Source: Trichoderma breve | Taxonomy: Eukaryota; Ascomycota; Sordariomycetes; Hypocreales; Hypocreaceae | Assembly: GCF_028502605.1 (NCBI RefSeq) | Contig: NC_079236.1 | Location: 2,294,001-2,358,000, forward strand | Direction: 5' to 3' | Length of the DNA stretch: 64,000 nt | Part shown: in pieces, positions 11,560 through 24,525 of the stretch | Layout: every line of letters starts with the position of its first letter | How positions within the stretch are numbered: position 1 is the stretch's first letter | Position numbers and translations under genes: made by a program | Notes under the pieces: generated by a model | Seen by the model: only the letters and a program-made list of their open reading frames with translations | Told to the model about the DNA's origin: nothing | Databases searched by the model: none

Positions 11560-12300
11560 TACTACCTTTTTTTAAAGTAGTAATATAGCTTATATAACTC
11601 TCCTAGGTATAAAGGATAAACTACTTAACTAAGATTAAAATAATAAATTATTATTAAATTTTTATTTAGTAGCTATTAGCTAATAGTAGCTTAGTTAATT
11701 TACGTTTTTTTTTATAATTAGTTTAAGTTACTTTTTTTTACTTTTTTTATTTTTTAAACTTTAATAAACCTTCTTTATAATATTAATAATATCCTTATTA
11801 TTAGTTTTTATAATAGTTATTATTTTAGCTATAGTTATAGTTAGTTTTTTATTACTTTTAACTATTATAGCTATTTATAATAGCGTTAGATATATATTAG
11901 TTATTAATTTATTTTTTATTAAAAAAGTTTATTACTTTTATATAGGGTATATTATTTCTTTAGGTAGTTTTTTATATTATATATATAATTTATTTTTAGG
12001 GATTATTATTATCTTTTATAGTTTAATAAAAGTATATAATAAGCTTATTTAATTTAATTAAGTTATTAAACTATAAGTTATAGGCTTTAAGCTTATATTA
12101 TATTTAACCTTTATTATTTAGGCCTTTTTATATATATAATAGTTATATTATATTTAAACTTTATTATTTAGGCCTTTTTATATATATAATAGTTATATTA
12201 TATTTAAACTTTATTATTTAGGCCTTTTTATATATATAATAGTTATATTATATTTAAACTTTATTATTTAGGCTGTTTTATATACTAGCAGCTATATTTT
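11560..12300. repeat. Dispersed repeat family R1, longest copy
   Basis: This copy retains more C and G than its relatives, including a few CpG sites near 11,703 and 11,885. It aligns directly with 32,880-33,500, and in part with 4050-4600, 29,440-29,830 and 39,380-39,540. I could not find a readable reading frame on either strand, so the family is unidentified. Confidence 0.7.
12121..12280. repeat. 50-bp tandem repeat, three copies
   Basis: The GGCCTTTTTATATATATAAT motif recurs at 12,121, 12,171 and 12,221, a period of exactly 50. A diverged copy (GGCTGTTTTA) follows at 12,271. The copies are almost identical, so the amplification is younger than the surrounding decay. It lies within repeat family R1, where other family members have a single copy. 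Confidence 0.9.
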
Positions 12301-12340
12301 ATAACTTAAATTTTTAAGGTTTAACTTAGTTAAATATAGC

Positions 12341-12769
12341 TAAAGGTATTAAATTTATTAGTAGTTATTTATTATTTATTTTATTAATAAATTTTATTTA
12401 TTTTCTTTAGGGTATTAATAAAATAAAGGAACTTTTTATTAATAAAAATAAGTAATAAAGGATATTTATTTATTAAATAATAACTTATATAAAATAAGTA
12501 TAAAATAATAAAAAATATAAGCTTATAGCTCTGCTTTTTAGCTTTATAAAAATATATAATTTACTTATATAATATTTTTATTAAGCTAGTGATTAATAAA
12601 TTTATTATTTTTATTAATAAATTATTACTAATAATAAATACTTTTATTTTATTTTATTTAGCTTAGAAAATTAAAAAATAATAAATAATAAATAATAAAT
12701 AGTAAAATTTTTTTATTTTATTTTCTTTAAGGTACTAATAAAATAAATTATTACTAATTAATAACCTTA
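12341..12769 (-). mobile_element. RIP-worn MITE related to 516-944
   Basis: The left end TAAAGGTATTAAATTTATTA and following blocks match the reversed 516-944 MITE and the copy at 4687-5021. The right end is AATAACCTTA. I find no convincing 8-bp target duplication, so the outer limits are approximate or one end has been rearranged. The block near 12,630-12,720 is additional sequence. Confidence 0.6.
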
Positions 12770-13359
12770 ACCTTAGTTAATTAATTAAAAAGTAAAAAAT
12801 TTTAAAGTTAAATATAATATAATAATAATAATTATATAATAATTATTTTTTATATATTTAAATATTTTAATATATTTTTAAATTTATTTTAATTTATTAT
12901 TATTAAACTATATTTATAAAATTAATAAATATTATATATCTTTTTTTAATATAATTAATATTAATATTTACTAATAATTTTTTTATATTATATTTATATT
13001 AAGTATTACTATTTAAGTAGTACTTTTTTATTATTAAGGCAGTATTAGAAATAGGGTTATATAATTAATTAGTAGTTATTTATTATTTATTATTATTTAC
13101 TAATTAATTTAGGTTTTTTTAGCTAATTAAAGAAACTAATTTAATTAATAATAATTTACTTATAATTAAATTAGTTTTTTTTATTATTATTCTAAAAAAA
13201 TTAATTTAGTTATAAGTATATTATTATTAATAAAATTAGTTTTATTATTATTTAAAAAAAAAAATAAGTAAATTTATTACTAAATTTATTACTAATTTAT
13301 TTATTTATTTATATAGTAAATTTAAATAAATTATATATATAATAATAAAAGCTATTATA

Positions 13360-13870
13360 ATATTAACTATTATATATATTTTATAGAATTATTATTATTA
13401 TTATTATTATATAAACTATAATAAAGCTATAATTAAAATAATAAAATTTTAAGTATTATTTAAACCTAAAAAAATACTTTTATAATATAAAAAAATTTAC
13501 TATTAAAATAATTAATTATAATTATAAATTATATAAATTAAACTTAATATATTATAATAATTACTATTTATATTTTATAATAGTACTTTTACTTTTATTA
13601 TATAAGCTATAATAAAGCTATAATTTAAATAGTAAAATTTTAAGTATAATTTAAATCTAAAAAAATACTTTTATATTATAAAAAAATTTACTATTAAAAT
13701 AATTAATTATAGTTATAAGCTTTATAAATTTAATAAAAGAAATAATAATATTTATTATTTATATTTTATAATACTATTATTATATTTATTAAAATAACTA
13801 TAATAAAGCTAAAATTTAAATAATAAGATTTTTAATATTATCTTAAGCTGAAAACTATTTTTATTAAAAA
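13360..13870 (-). repeat. ~190-bp subterminal repeat, array 3 (left arm of copy B)
   Basis: The CTAAAAAAATACTTTTAT segment recurs 191 bp apart, near 13,464 and 13,655. Orientation is opposite to the right-arm array at 16,980-17,700, so the two arrays form part of long imperfect terminal inverted repeats. Confidence 0.85.
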
Positions 13871-14028
13871 TAATTTCATTATTAAAAAAACTAGCTAATA
13901 AAATAAATAAAATAATAATAATATTTTCTTAAGTAAGTTATTAATAATTATAATTATAATTAGTTATTAAGTAAGCTATTATAAATTAATTAAAATTAAT
14001 TAACTTAATTATATAAAAATATAATTAT

Positions 14029-14168
14029 AATATTTTTATTATAAAATATAATTTTAATATTTTTATTATAAAATATAATTTTAATATTTTTATTATAAAA
14101 TATAATTTTAATATTTTTATTATAAAATATAATTTTAATATTTTTATTATAAAATATAATTTTAATAA
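14029..14168. repeat. 27-bp tandem repeat, about five copies
   Basis: AATATTTTTATTATAAAATA recurs every 27 bases from 14,029 to 14,137 with almost no divergence. It lies between the left 190-bp array and the gene relic of copy B and is absent from the equivalent place in copy A. Confidence 0.9.
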
Positions 14169-14376
14169 ATTATTTTGTAAATTAACTAAATTAAAAAAGA
14201 AATAATAACTTACTTTAATTTCTTATAAACTTTTTAAAAGCTTATATTAGAAAAGTAAAAATAAAGGTATAATAAAAAAATAAAATAATAATAAAATAAT
14301 AAAATAATAATAAAAAGAAAATAATTCTATTAAATTATAAAAGGAAATTAAAACCCTATATATAGTAAAATTAAAA

Positions 14377-14390
14377 CCCTATATATAGGG
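14377..14390. repeat. Perfect 14-bp palindrome CCCTATATATAGGG
   Basis: The palindrome follows a direct duplication of ATTAAAACCCTATATATAG (14,348-14,386). It sits about 300 bp upstream of the gene relic in copy B and is one of the few G/C-containing motifs there. A promoter or protein-binding role is conceivable but unsupported. Confidence 0.6.
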
Positions 14391-14675
14391 AAATTAAATA
14401 TTATGTAAATAAGTTTATTTATAATAAAAAGTTAATTTATAATTTAATATAAATAAGTTAATTTATAATTTAATATAAATAAATTAATTTATAATAAATA
14501 AATTTATAATAAAAGATTTATAATAAATAAATTTATAATAAAAGGTTTATAATAAATTATTTTATTATTAATATATAAAATTTAAATTTTATAAATAATA
14601 ATTATTTACTACTTTAATTTTCTTTTTCCTTTTTAAATAATATTTTATAATATTATTTATTTATTATATTATAAA

Positions 14676-15205
14676 ATAAATTTTAATTATAAATATAAAG
14701 AAATTAATAATTTTAAAGAAAAAGTTTATAAAGCTACTAATTTAAATTCTAAACTATTATTAATTTAAAACCCTAACTTTAAATCTTTTAATAATTTAAA
14801 CTCCTCTATTATTAATAATAAAACTAGTATAACTAGTAGATCTATTTATAATAGATTAGAATTTAAATTAAAAAATAATAAAGATTTATAAATCTATATT
14901 TTATAATATAATTTATTTAATAGGACTTTATTACCTATTAAAATAAATATAAAAAAGGAAATAAAAGTTAAATACATAAGGTTAATTATTTATTTTATTA
15001 TTCCTTATTTTATTTTATTATTTCTTTTTATTTTATTATATTATTTCTTTATATTTTATTTTATTAATATATTATAATTATAATTATAAAGTTATAATAC
15101 TAGTTAAAGAATTTAAATTATTTAATTTAGTAAAGTATTATTAAATAAAGTATTTTAAAATAGCTTATAATAAGTAATTAAAAAAAAAATAAAGAAAAAA
15201 AATAA
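14676..15205 (+). pseudogene. Relic of transposon gene, copy B (heavily RIP-mutated)
   Basis: It aligns over its whole length with the relic at 2343-2901. Exon 1 is about 14,676-14,980, the AT-rich intron about 14,981-15,076, and exon 2 about 15,077-15,205. The start codon is ATA and several frames are closed by TAA. Compared with the left copy, nearly all substitutions are G-to-A or C-to-T: GAT codons become AAT, GAA becomes AAA, CCACCA becomes TTATTA. The downstream donor site is also changed. Confidence 0.7.
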
Positions 15206-16431
15206 GTTATTATTTTATTATTTTACTATTTTATTATTTATTTATTTTATTAATTTTTAGTTATTTAATTATTATTAAAAATTAAATTAAATTTATTATT
15301 TATTTATTATTATTTAGAAATAATAAATAAATAATAAAATTATATTATAAAATAATAACTATTAATTTATTAAATAAAAAGATATTAAAAGCTAAAAAAA
15401 TAAAAAAATTCTTATATTTTTTAATAAGGAAAAAATTCCTTTAGGTATTTATTATTTATTTTTTTATTATTTATTTATTTATAATTAATTTTTATAAATA
15501 ATATAACTTAATAGAATTTAATATATTATATACTAAATATTTTTATTAATTTATAAAAAGCTTTATTATATTATTATAATAATATAAATAATAAAAAATT
15601 TAAAAAAGTATATATTTTTTATTATAATTATAAAAGTTATTTTATTTATTAATTTTAATATAGCTTTTTTTAAATTCTTTTAAATAAGAAACTTTAAAAA
15701 AATTAATGTTTATACTCTTTATTTTTTTTAAACTTTTTATTAAATTACAAGGCTAGCTTTATATAACTATTTTAATTATACTACTATATATTTATAAAAT
15801 ATATAATAAATTAAAAAAGTTAATTACTTTATTTTTTAATAAACTTAGAAACTTTAATTTAATAAATTCTTTTATTTATATTTTATTTATTTATTTACTA
15901 ATTTATTTTAATTAAGCTATTTATTATTAGGTTTTTAAAAAAAAAATATAAAATTTAATTTAATTAAATTAAAAAAGTATTTCCTTAAAAAAACTACTAT
16001 ATTTAATTTAATTAATTATAAGTTATTTTTATTTAATTTATTTTTAAATCCTTAATTTAAAAATATTTATTTTATTAAAAATAGCTTATTATACTTTTTT
16101 CCTAATATTACTAAAGCTATTTTAAATTTATTTAAAATAAAGTATAATAAGTAAGTTTTTTATTTTTATATATAATTATTAATTATTTTATTAATTTTTA
16201 ATAAATTAAAAATTAAAATAATTAAAAATAATATAATTAATAATAATCTAGTTAATTTATTTTTTTAATAAATTGGTGAAAAAATTTAATTATATTAGAA
16301 ATAATAATTCTAAAAATAATAATTTATTAGATTTTAATAAGGAATTTTTTCTAAGGACTAATATTCATAATAAAGAAAAAATATTATTTTATTTATTAGA
16401 ACCCTTAATTAATAAAAATATAAGTTATTTA

Positions 16432-16625
16432 CTTATTTATTATTATTATTATTTTATTTTATTATTTTATTATTTTATTATTTTATTATTTTATTATTTT
16501 ATTATTTTATTATTTTATTATTTTATTATTTTATTATTTTATTATTTTATTATTTTATTATTTTATTATTTTATTATTTTATTATTTTACTATTTTATTA
16601 TTTTATTATTTTACTATTTTATTTA
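16432..16625. repeat. TTTTATTA microsatellite
   Basis: About 24 copies of an 8-base unit TTTTATTA. It follows a stretch that reads as protein on the + strand (16,273-16,430, starting at GTG) and is followed by non-repetitive sequence. This looks like an expanded intron in the body of copy B. The long open frame through it is produced by the repeat and should not be taken as a gene. Confidence 0.9.
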
Positions 16626-16979
16626 CTAATTTATTTTTTATTTTATTAAAATAACCCTTTAGCTTATTAAAAAGCTAATGAAAATAAATACTTTATTTTA
16701 TTTATTTTAGTAAAACATTATTTAACTATTCTAACTACCTTTACTTTTATAAAAAGTATTTTTTTATTAGTAATAATATTATAATAAAGGCTAAAAATAA
16801 ATTAAATCCTAACCTAGTTATTAAAATAATATTATTAAAAAGCTAAATAAAGGATTTTAAAAAAATTAAAAATAAATATATTAAGGAAAATAACTTAAAT
16901 TTACTTATATAATTATTTTATTTATATAGTTTTTTTATTTATTAAATAAATATTATTTTATTATAAAAAAGTAAAAAAA

Positions 16980-17700
16980 AAGTAAAGTATTTTTTTAGTT
17001 TTTAATAATATTAAAAATCTTATTATTTAAATTCTAGCTTTATTATAGCTATTATAATAAAATTAATTATAGTTTTATAAAATATATATAATATATATTA
17101 TTATATTATTTAATAAGTTTTTATAGCCTATAGTTATAATTAATTATTTTAATAATAAAATATATTTTATATAAAATTATCTTTTTAGCTTAAAATAATA
17201 TTAGAAATTTAAATATTTAAATTATAGCTTTAATATTACTTATATAATAAAAATAATTATAGTTTTATAAAATATATATTATAAGTATTATAATTATATT
17301 TATAAAACTTATATAATTTATAAAGTTAATTAATTATTTTAATAATAAATTTTATTTTTTATAAATATATTTTTTTAGTATTAAATAATATTAAAAATTT
17401 TATTATTTAAATTATAGCTTTATTATAGTTAATATAATAAAATTAACTATAATTTTATAAAATATAAATAGTAAATATTATTATTTTACTTATAATAATT
17501 ATAAAGCTTATAAACTAAATTAATTATTTTAATAATAAATTTCTTTATAATATAAAATTATTCTTTTAGTTTATAATAATATTTAAAATTTTACTATTTA
17601 AATTATAGCTTTATTATAGTTAATATAATAAAAATATTTATAGTTTTATAAAATTTATATAATAGTTATTATTAATATAATTTTTATTATTATATATATA
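16980..17700 (+). repeat. ~190-bp subterminal repeat, array 4 (right arm of copy B)
   Basis: Four units are recognisable from the TTTTTTAG-type segment at about 16,998, 17,187, 17,377 and 17,568, so the period is 189-191. It is the best example of the unit in the window. The unit is low in complexity but its spacing is regular. Confidence 0.88.
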
Positions 17701-20700
17701 GTTTATTTAAATTATTATAATTATGTATTTAAAATTATAATATAAATAAAAATAATAAATAAATTAATTAATAATAAAATTAATAATAATTTATTTTATT
17801 ATTTATTATTTATTATTATTTACTTTTTTTAAAGAAAAATTAATTTTATTAATTTCGTTTTCTTTATTAATTTAATAAAACTAATTTAATTATAAGTAAA
17901 TTATTATTAATGAAATTAGTTTTCTTTATTAATTTAATAAAACTAAATTAGTTAATAATTAATTTAATCTAATAAATTATTATTAATTTATAACCTTAAT
18001 TAAAAATACCTTTAAAAAATTAAAAAAAACACTATCTTTAAATAGTAATAAAAATAACTTTAAAAAAAATAAAATATTTTTTAAATTATATAAATATTAT
18101 TTATAAATTAAAGTTATATAAAAGCTTTTTTTTTATTTATTTTAATATTTATAAAAGTTAATATTTTTCTAAAAAACTATATAAATATTTACTTTAAAAT
18201 CTTTTTATAAAAAAAATAAAAATTTAAGTAACTTTTTATAAATATAATTATTTCTTTAAATAAATATTTTTATTTTTCTTAATATATTTACTTTTATTAA
18301 ATAAATAATAAATAAGAAAATTTAATTTTTCCTTAAACTTAGATTTTTTAGTTTATTATTTAATAAAACTTAAAATAAATTAAAGAATAGTAAACTTAAT
18401 TATTAAAATTATATAATTTACTTTATATTTTATTTTTATATATTTTCTCTATATTTTTAAAAACTTACTAAAAATAAAAACTATTTTTAAGCTAATAAAC
18501 CTACTTTCTAAATTAGGTTAATTACTACTTAAATAATAAAAAGTACTACCTAAATAATAATACTTTTTATATTTCTTAGTAAAAAAGTAAAAAAAAATTA
18601 TCTTTAGGTATTATATAAGCTTTAATTTATATATAAAGATTATAATATAAAATTCCTATTTATAGTATTAATTAATTACTATATTACTTATATAAATATT
18701 ATAAAAATAATATTTTTATTAATATAATTATTACTTTATATTTAATATATTAATAATATTATTATATAATATTATTAATTAATTTTTTTTATATAAAAGT
18801 ATTTAATTACTTTTATATTAAAAATAATAATAATAATAAAAATAAATTTTAAAAAATAAAATTTATTTTATTAATTTTAATATTTAATTATTAATTTTTT
18901 AAATAAAAAAAATATAATAAATAATTTATAAAATTTAAATAATAATATTTTTTATATTATATATAAAAAGTTATATATATTTAAAATTAATAATTTATAT
19001 TATATAAAAAAAATTATTAAAGTTTAAGTTAATTAATATATATACTTTAGTAATATAATTATATTTTATATTAAAAATATTTATTTTTTTTAAAATTATA
19101 TTTTAAAAAATTTATATTAAACTTTTTTAAAAATATAATAAATTATAAAGTAAGTATTACTTAATTAATTATTAAAGTTATAAATAAATAAAGTAAAATA
19201 ATAAATTAAAATATTAATTAAACCTTTTTATTAAATTTACTTAAGTATATATAATTAAATTTTATATAAAGTATTATATAAAGTTAAAAAATAATAAAAT
19301 TTATAAAAAAAAAATTTTTAATTACTTATATTAAATTATTTATATAATTTTTTAATTTATTTTATATTTATTAATTATAAATTTTATAAATATAAAATTA
19401 AGTTTTTTAACTAAAATATTTTTATTTATATTAATATTTTTTATATTATAAAAAATTAATTTACTTAATTAAGCTTAATATAATTAAAAACTTAAAGTTA
19501 TTAAAAAATTTATTATTATTTTTTAATTAAATACTTAATAAAAACTAAGTAAATTTAAATTAATTAAAAATAAAAAAAAGTAATATTTTAATATTTTAAA
19601 TATTACTAAATTAAAAATACTAAAATATAAAATAATATTTATTAAAGTATAAAAATTTTTTAAATTTAATAAATATAATAATAATAATATTTAATAATTT
19701 AGCTAAGTTAATAATAGTAATAGTATTTAATAATTTAGTTAAGTAAATAAAATTTATAAAAGTAATAAATTAAATATAAAAGCTATAATTATTTTTTTTG
19801 AAAAAATTTTTTTATTAATAATATATAATTAAAAAATAAATTTAATATAATAAATAATTTATAAATAAAAAATTAAATAAAAAATATTATAAAACTATAA
19901 AATTATTATTATAATGTAATAAAAAATTTTATAAATAATAATTAAATTAAAAATAAATAAAAAAATATTATATAATTATAATTTTATAAAAAACTTAAAA
20001 TTAAAAAGAAAAAAATAATATATATAAATTAATTTAGTAAAGAAAATAAATAAATAAAAGTATTAGTAGTAAGATAATTAGTAAATAATTTAATAAAAAA
20101 AAATTAATAATAAAGTATAATATAAATTTAAAAATAAACCTTAGAAAATTATTATTAATAATTAAATTAATATATAAATAAATTAATATAATATAAAAAG
20201 TAATTTTAAAATAATAATATATTAAATATTTAAACTTTATATATATTTTATTATATTTTTTATTTAATAAAGCTATTATAAATATTTTTTTAATTATTAA
20301 AAATATAAAACCTAGTATTAAGTAATAATAAAAAAATTAAAGTATAAGTATTATTATTAAAGTATTATATTTTTACTATTAAAGTAATATTTTTACTTAA
20401 CTTTATTTATTATAAAAAGAGTTAGTAAATCCTAGGCCATTATATTAAAATATAATATATAGTTTTAGTAATTAAATAATAAATATATATTATAATTATA
20501 ATTTTAATAAATTAAATAAATATTATAATAAAAAATAAATTTTTTTATAATAATATTTTTTTTAGTAATTTTAATAATAATTTTTTTAATTTAATAACTT
20601 AATTAATAATTTTTAATTACTTAATAATAAAATTATTTTACTTAATACCTTAGGTAATAAAGTTTTTTATAATAATATTATAAATAAAATTATTATATAT

Positions 20701-22859
20701 TTTAATAAAATTATATAAAAAAAATAAAACTATTTTAATATTTAATAAATTTTTTAAATAAAGAATTTTTTTTTATTATTATTATAAAAATATAACTTTT
20801 TTAATAAGTTTTTTATTAATTTATAAATTTATTATTATAAAAATAAAATAATTATTATAAAAAAAACCTTAAGTAATAAAATTAATATTAATAAAAAAGT
20901 TATTTTAATATAATATATAATAAAATATAATTATAATATTAAATAATTATTTAAAAGTATTAAAATTAAAAAAATTATAATTAATAAAATTAATTATAAA
21001 TTTTAATTTATAACTTTAATTATTAAAATATTAAATTAAAAATAAATTTCTTAATTTTTTAAAAATTATTATAATTATAAAATATTATTAAATTTATTAA
21101 TATATAATATATATTACTATTATATATAAAAATAAAAAATAAAAAATTATTATTATAATATAAAGTATTTTTTATTTAAAAAATAAATAATATTATAAAA
21201 TTATAAATTAAAAACTTTATTTATTTTTATTTAAAAAATATTTATAATAATTATTAAATTATTTATAAATTAAAATTAAAATAATTTATATTTATTTAAT
21301 AATAAATAATTTTTTTTTAATAATAAAGTATTTATTATTTTATTTATTATAATAATAAAAATAATTAAAAAATTAAAGTAATTTTTTAATTTTATTTTTA
21401 ATATAAAATTATATAAATTTTTTTTTTAAGTTTTTAATTTAAATAATATATATAAAATAAATGAATTTAAAATATATTTATTTAAAATTATTAATATTAT
21501 AAATTAAAAATTTATAATAAATTTTACTTTTATTTTAATTAATAATATAAAAAAATAATTATAATTAGTTTTTTAATTAAATAAATATTTTTTAAAAATA
21601 ATTTAAATTTTTTTTATTTAATATTATTATTATAAATAAAAAATAATATTAAAAAATATATTAAAATATATTTTTTTTAAATATATAATAATAATTATAT
21701 TTTTATTATAAAAGTTATATTTATTATTAAAAAAGTTAATAAAACTATAATAATTAAGTTAAAAAAAATTTATACTTTAACCTTTAGTTTAAAATCTAAA
21801 ATTAATTTATAATTTAATTTAATTAATTATAATTAATTAAATTAAACTTTTAAAAATTATATAATAAAATAATATACTTTAATTACTTTTTCTTAGTAAT
21901 AATTATAATTTAATTATAATAATAAAATAGTTAAATAAATAACTAAATTTATAATTAATAAAATTATAAATTTATAATTAAAAATTTTTTAAAAAAAAAA
22001 CTAAAGTTAAGTAAAATAAAATATAAATTAAATTAATTAAAAAATATTAAAAACTTTAAATTAAGTAAAAATATTAAAAAAATTATTAAAAAAGTTAATA
22101 AAGTAATTTATTAAAGATTATATATATAAAAGTTTTTTTATAATTAATTTCTTTTAAATAATTTATTTTTTATATTTAAAAAAAAATATTTTTATAATTA
22201 TTATATAAGCTAAAATAAAGGAAATATTTTAATAATTAATTTTATTTTAAGTATTATTATTTTAATAATACTTTTTTATTATTTAAGTAATAATTAATTT
22301 ACTAAAAAAATAAATTTTATAATTCTAAAATTACTTTAACTTTTATTAAATAATTAAAATAAATAAAAAATATATAAAAATATTTTTTAAAAAAAAGCTA
22401 ATAATTTATATTATAAAGTTTAATATTCTTTTCTTAAATTTAAATATTTACTAAGAAATTAATATAAAAATCTAAATTTAAATTAAAATAATATTTTTTA
22501 ATTTATTATTTAATAAAAAACAAATATAATAAAAAAATTATTATAATTCTATTATATAAATAACTAAATTCTTAAAAAGTTACTTAAAATTTTTTATATT
22601 TATTAAGTAAATTATATTTAAAAATTACTATAGGTTCTTTTTATTATTTCTATATAAAAAAAATTAAAGGTAAATATTTTAAAAATATTTTTATATAGTT
22701 TAGTTATTTTATTAATTAATAATATTTTTTATTATATTAATATAATTTTCTAAACTATAATACTTAATTTTAAAAAAGTAGTAACTTTATTAAGTTTTCT
22801 AAAGTATTTCTAATACTACCCTAATAGTAAAAAAATACTACCTTAATAATAATATTTTT

Positions 22860-23350
22860 TTATTTTATATAAAAGTATTTTTTTAACTTTATATTATACT
22901 AAGAATTTTATTATTTAAATTTTAGTTTTATTATAAATTATATAGTAAAATTAATTATAGTTTTATAAAATAATAATAATAAATATTATTATTTTATTTA
23001 TTAATTTTATAAAGTTTATAATTATAATTAATTATCTTAATAATAAGTTTTTTATATAATATAAAAATATTCTTTTAGGTTTAAATAATATTAAATATTT
23101 TATTATTTAAATTATAATTTTATTATAGTTTTATAATATATAAATAATAATTATTATTATATTATAAATTAAGTTTATATAATTTATAATTATAATTAAT
23201 TATTTTAATTATAATATTTTTATAATATAAAAATATTTTTTTAGTATTAAATAATATTTAAAATTTTATTATTTAAATAATAACTTTATTATAATTTAAA
23301 AAATAAATATAAAAATAACTTTATAAAATATAAATAATAAATATTATTAT
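22860..23350 (+). repeat. ~190-bp subterminal repeat, array 5
   Basis: Three decayed units are visible (landmarks near 22,885, 23,077 and 23,243). The last interval is shorter, so a deletion is likely. MITE-like terminal sequence follows at 23,390-23,510, as in the other element ends. Confidence 0.6.
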
Positions 23351-23519
23351 TTTATATTTTAATATAATATAATAAAAATAAATTATTAAATAATAAATTA
23401 AATAATAAATAATAAATTTTATTTTTTCTTTTATTAAAGAATATAATTTACTATTTATTAATAAAATAAATAATAAATAACTATTAATAAATTTAATAAC
23501 TTTATTAATAGAAAAAATA

Positions 23520-24230
23520 TTTTTTATAATAGTAAAAGTAATTAAATTAATTAAATAATATTTTAATAAAATAAATAAAATAAAGTATTTATTTTTATTA
23601 ACTTTTTAATAAACTAAAAGGTTATTTTAATAAAATAAAAAATAAATTAATAAATAATATAATAAAATAAAATAATAATATAATAAAATAAAATAATAAT
23701 ATAATAAAATAATAAATAAATAACTTATATTTTTAGTAATTAAAAATTTTAATAAATAAAAAACTATTTTTTTTTATTATTAATATTAGTTTTTAAAAAA
23801 TATTTTTTAAAATTTAATAAATTATTATTTTTAAAATTATTATTATTATTAATATAATTAAAATTATTAATTAATTTATTAAAAAATAAATTAAAATTAA
23901 TTAAATTAAAATTAATTATATTATTTTTAATTATTTTAGTTTTAAATTTAATAAAACTTAATAAAATAAATAATAATAAATAATATAATTATTATAATTT
24001 ATTTTAAATAAATTTAAATAAATTTAAAATAATTTTATTAATATTAAAAAAAAATATAATAATTTATTTTTTATAAAATATATATTTTTTTAAATTAAAA
24101 ATTTAAAAATAAATTAAATAAAAATAATTTATAATTAATTAAATTAAAAATAATAATTTTTTTAAAAAAATACTTTTTTAATTTAATTTAATTAAATTTT
24201 ATAATTTTTATAAAAACTTAATAATAAATA
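23520..24230 (-). mobile_element. Large hAT-like transposon, copy D (internal fragment, inverted)
   Basis: Read in reverse, 23,520-24,230 follows 16,760-15,950 of copy B, including the position of the microsatellite (here 23,640-23,720, a ~22-bp unit of AATAATATAATAAAATAAA type). The ends are lost in surrounding repeats. Confidence 0.5.
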
Positions 24231-24355
24231 ACTTAATTAAAATAAATTAATAAATAAAAAAATAAAATATAATTAAATAAAATATATAAATAAAAAAATT
24301 ATTAAAAAAAAATTATTAAAATTATATTATAATATAAAAATTATATTATAATATA

Positions 24356-24525
24356 AATATTATAATATAATATAATATAATATAATATAATATAATATAA
24401 TATAATATAATATAATATAATATAATATAATATAATATAATATAATATAATATAATATATTATAATATAATATAATATAATATAATATAATATAATATAA
24501 TATAATATAATATATTATATTATAA
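24356..24525. repeat. TATAA pentanucleotide repeat
   Basis: About 34 copies of TATAA with three interruptions (TATAT) over roughly 170 bp. It contains no G or C at all. Confidence 0.95.

Larger units (their letters stand above)
13052..17998 (+). mobile_element. Full-length RIP-decayed hAT-like transposon, copy B (4.95 kb)
   Basis: The left terminus reads TAGGGTTATATAATTAATTA and the right terminus, reversed, TAAGGTTATAAATTAATAAT. Flanking 8-mers are ATTAGAAA (13,044-13,051) and ATTAAAAA (17,999-18,006), a target duplication with one G-to-A change. Inside each end are matching subterminal regions (13,052-13,325 and 17,755-17,998, inverted). These are followed by ~190-bp arrays in opposite orientation (13,360-13,870 and 16,980-17,700). 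The centre has a gene relic (14,676-15,205) and further decayed sequence with a long microsatellite. CAGGG-type ends with an 8-bp duplication point to hAT; no transposase catalytic region is readable. Confidence 0.75.

Noticed and set aside
12341..12769. 8-bp target duplication of the MITE
   Set aside because: The flanks AATATAGC and ACCTTAGT do not match even allowing for C-to-T or G-to-A changes, so I do not claim precise ends.
16273..16629. 118-codon open frame on the + strand
   Set aside because: It starts at GTG and its second half is the translation of an 8-base microsatellite (repeating FYYFIILL). The first part may be transposon relic but not a functional gene.
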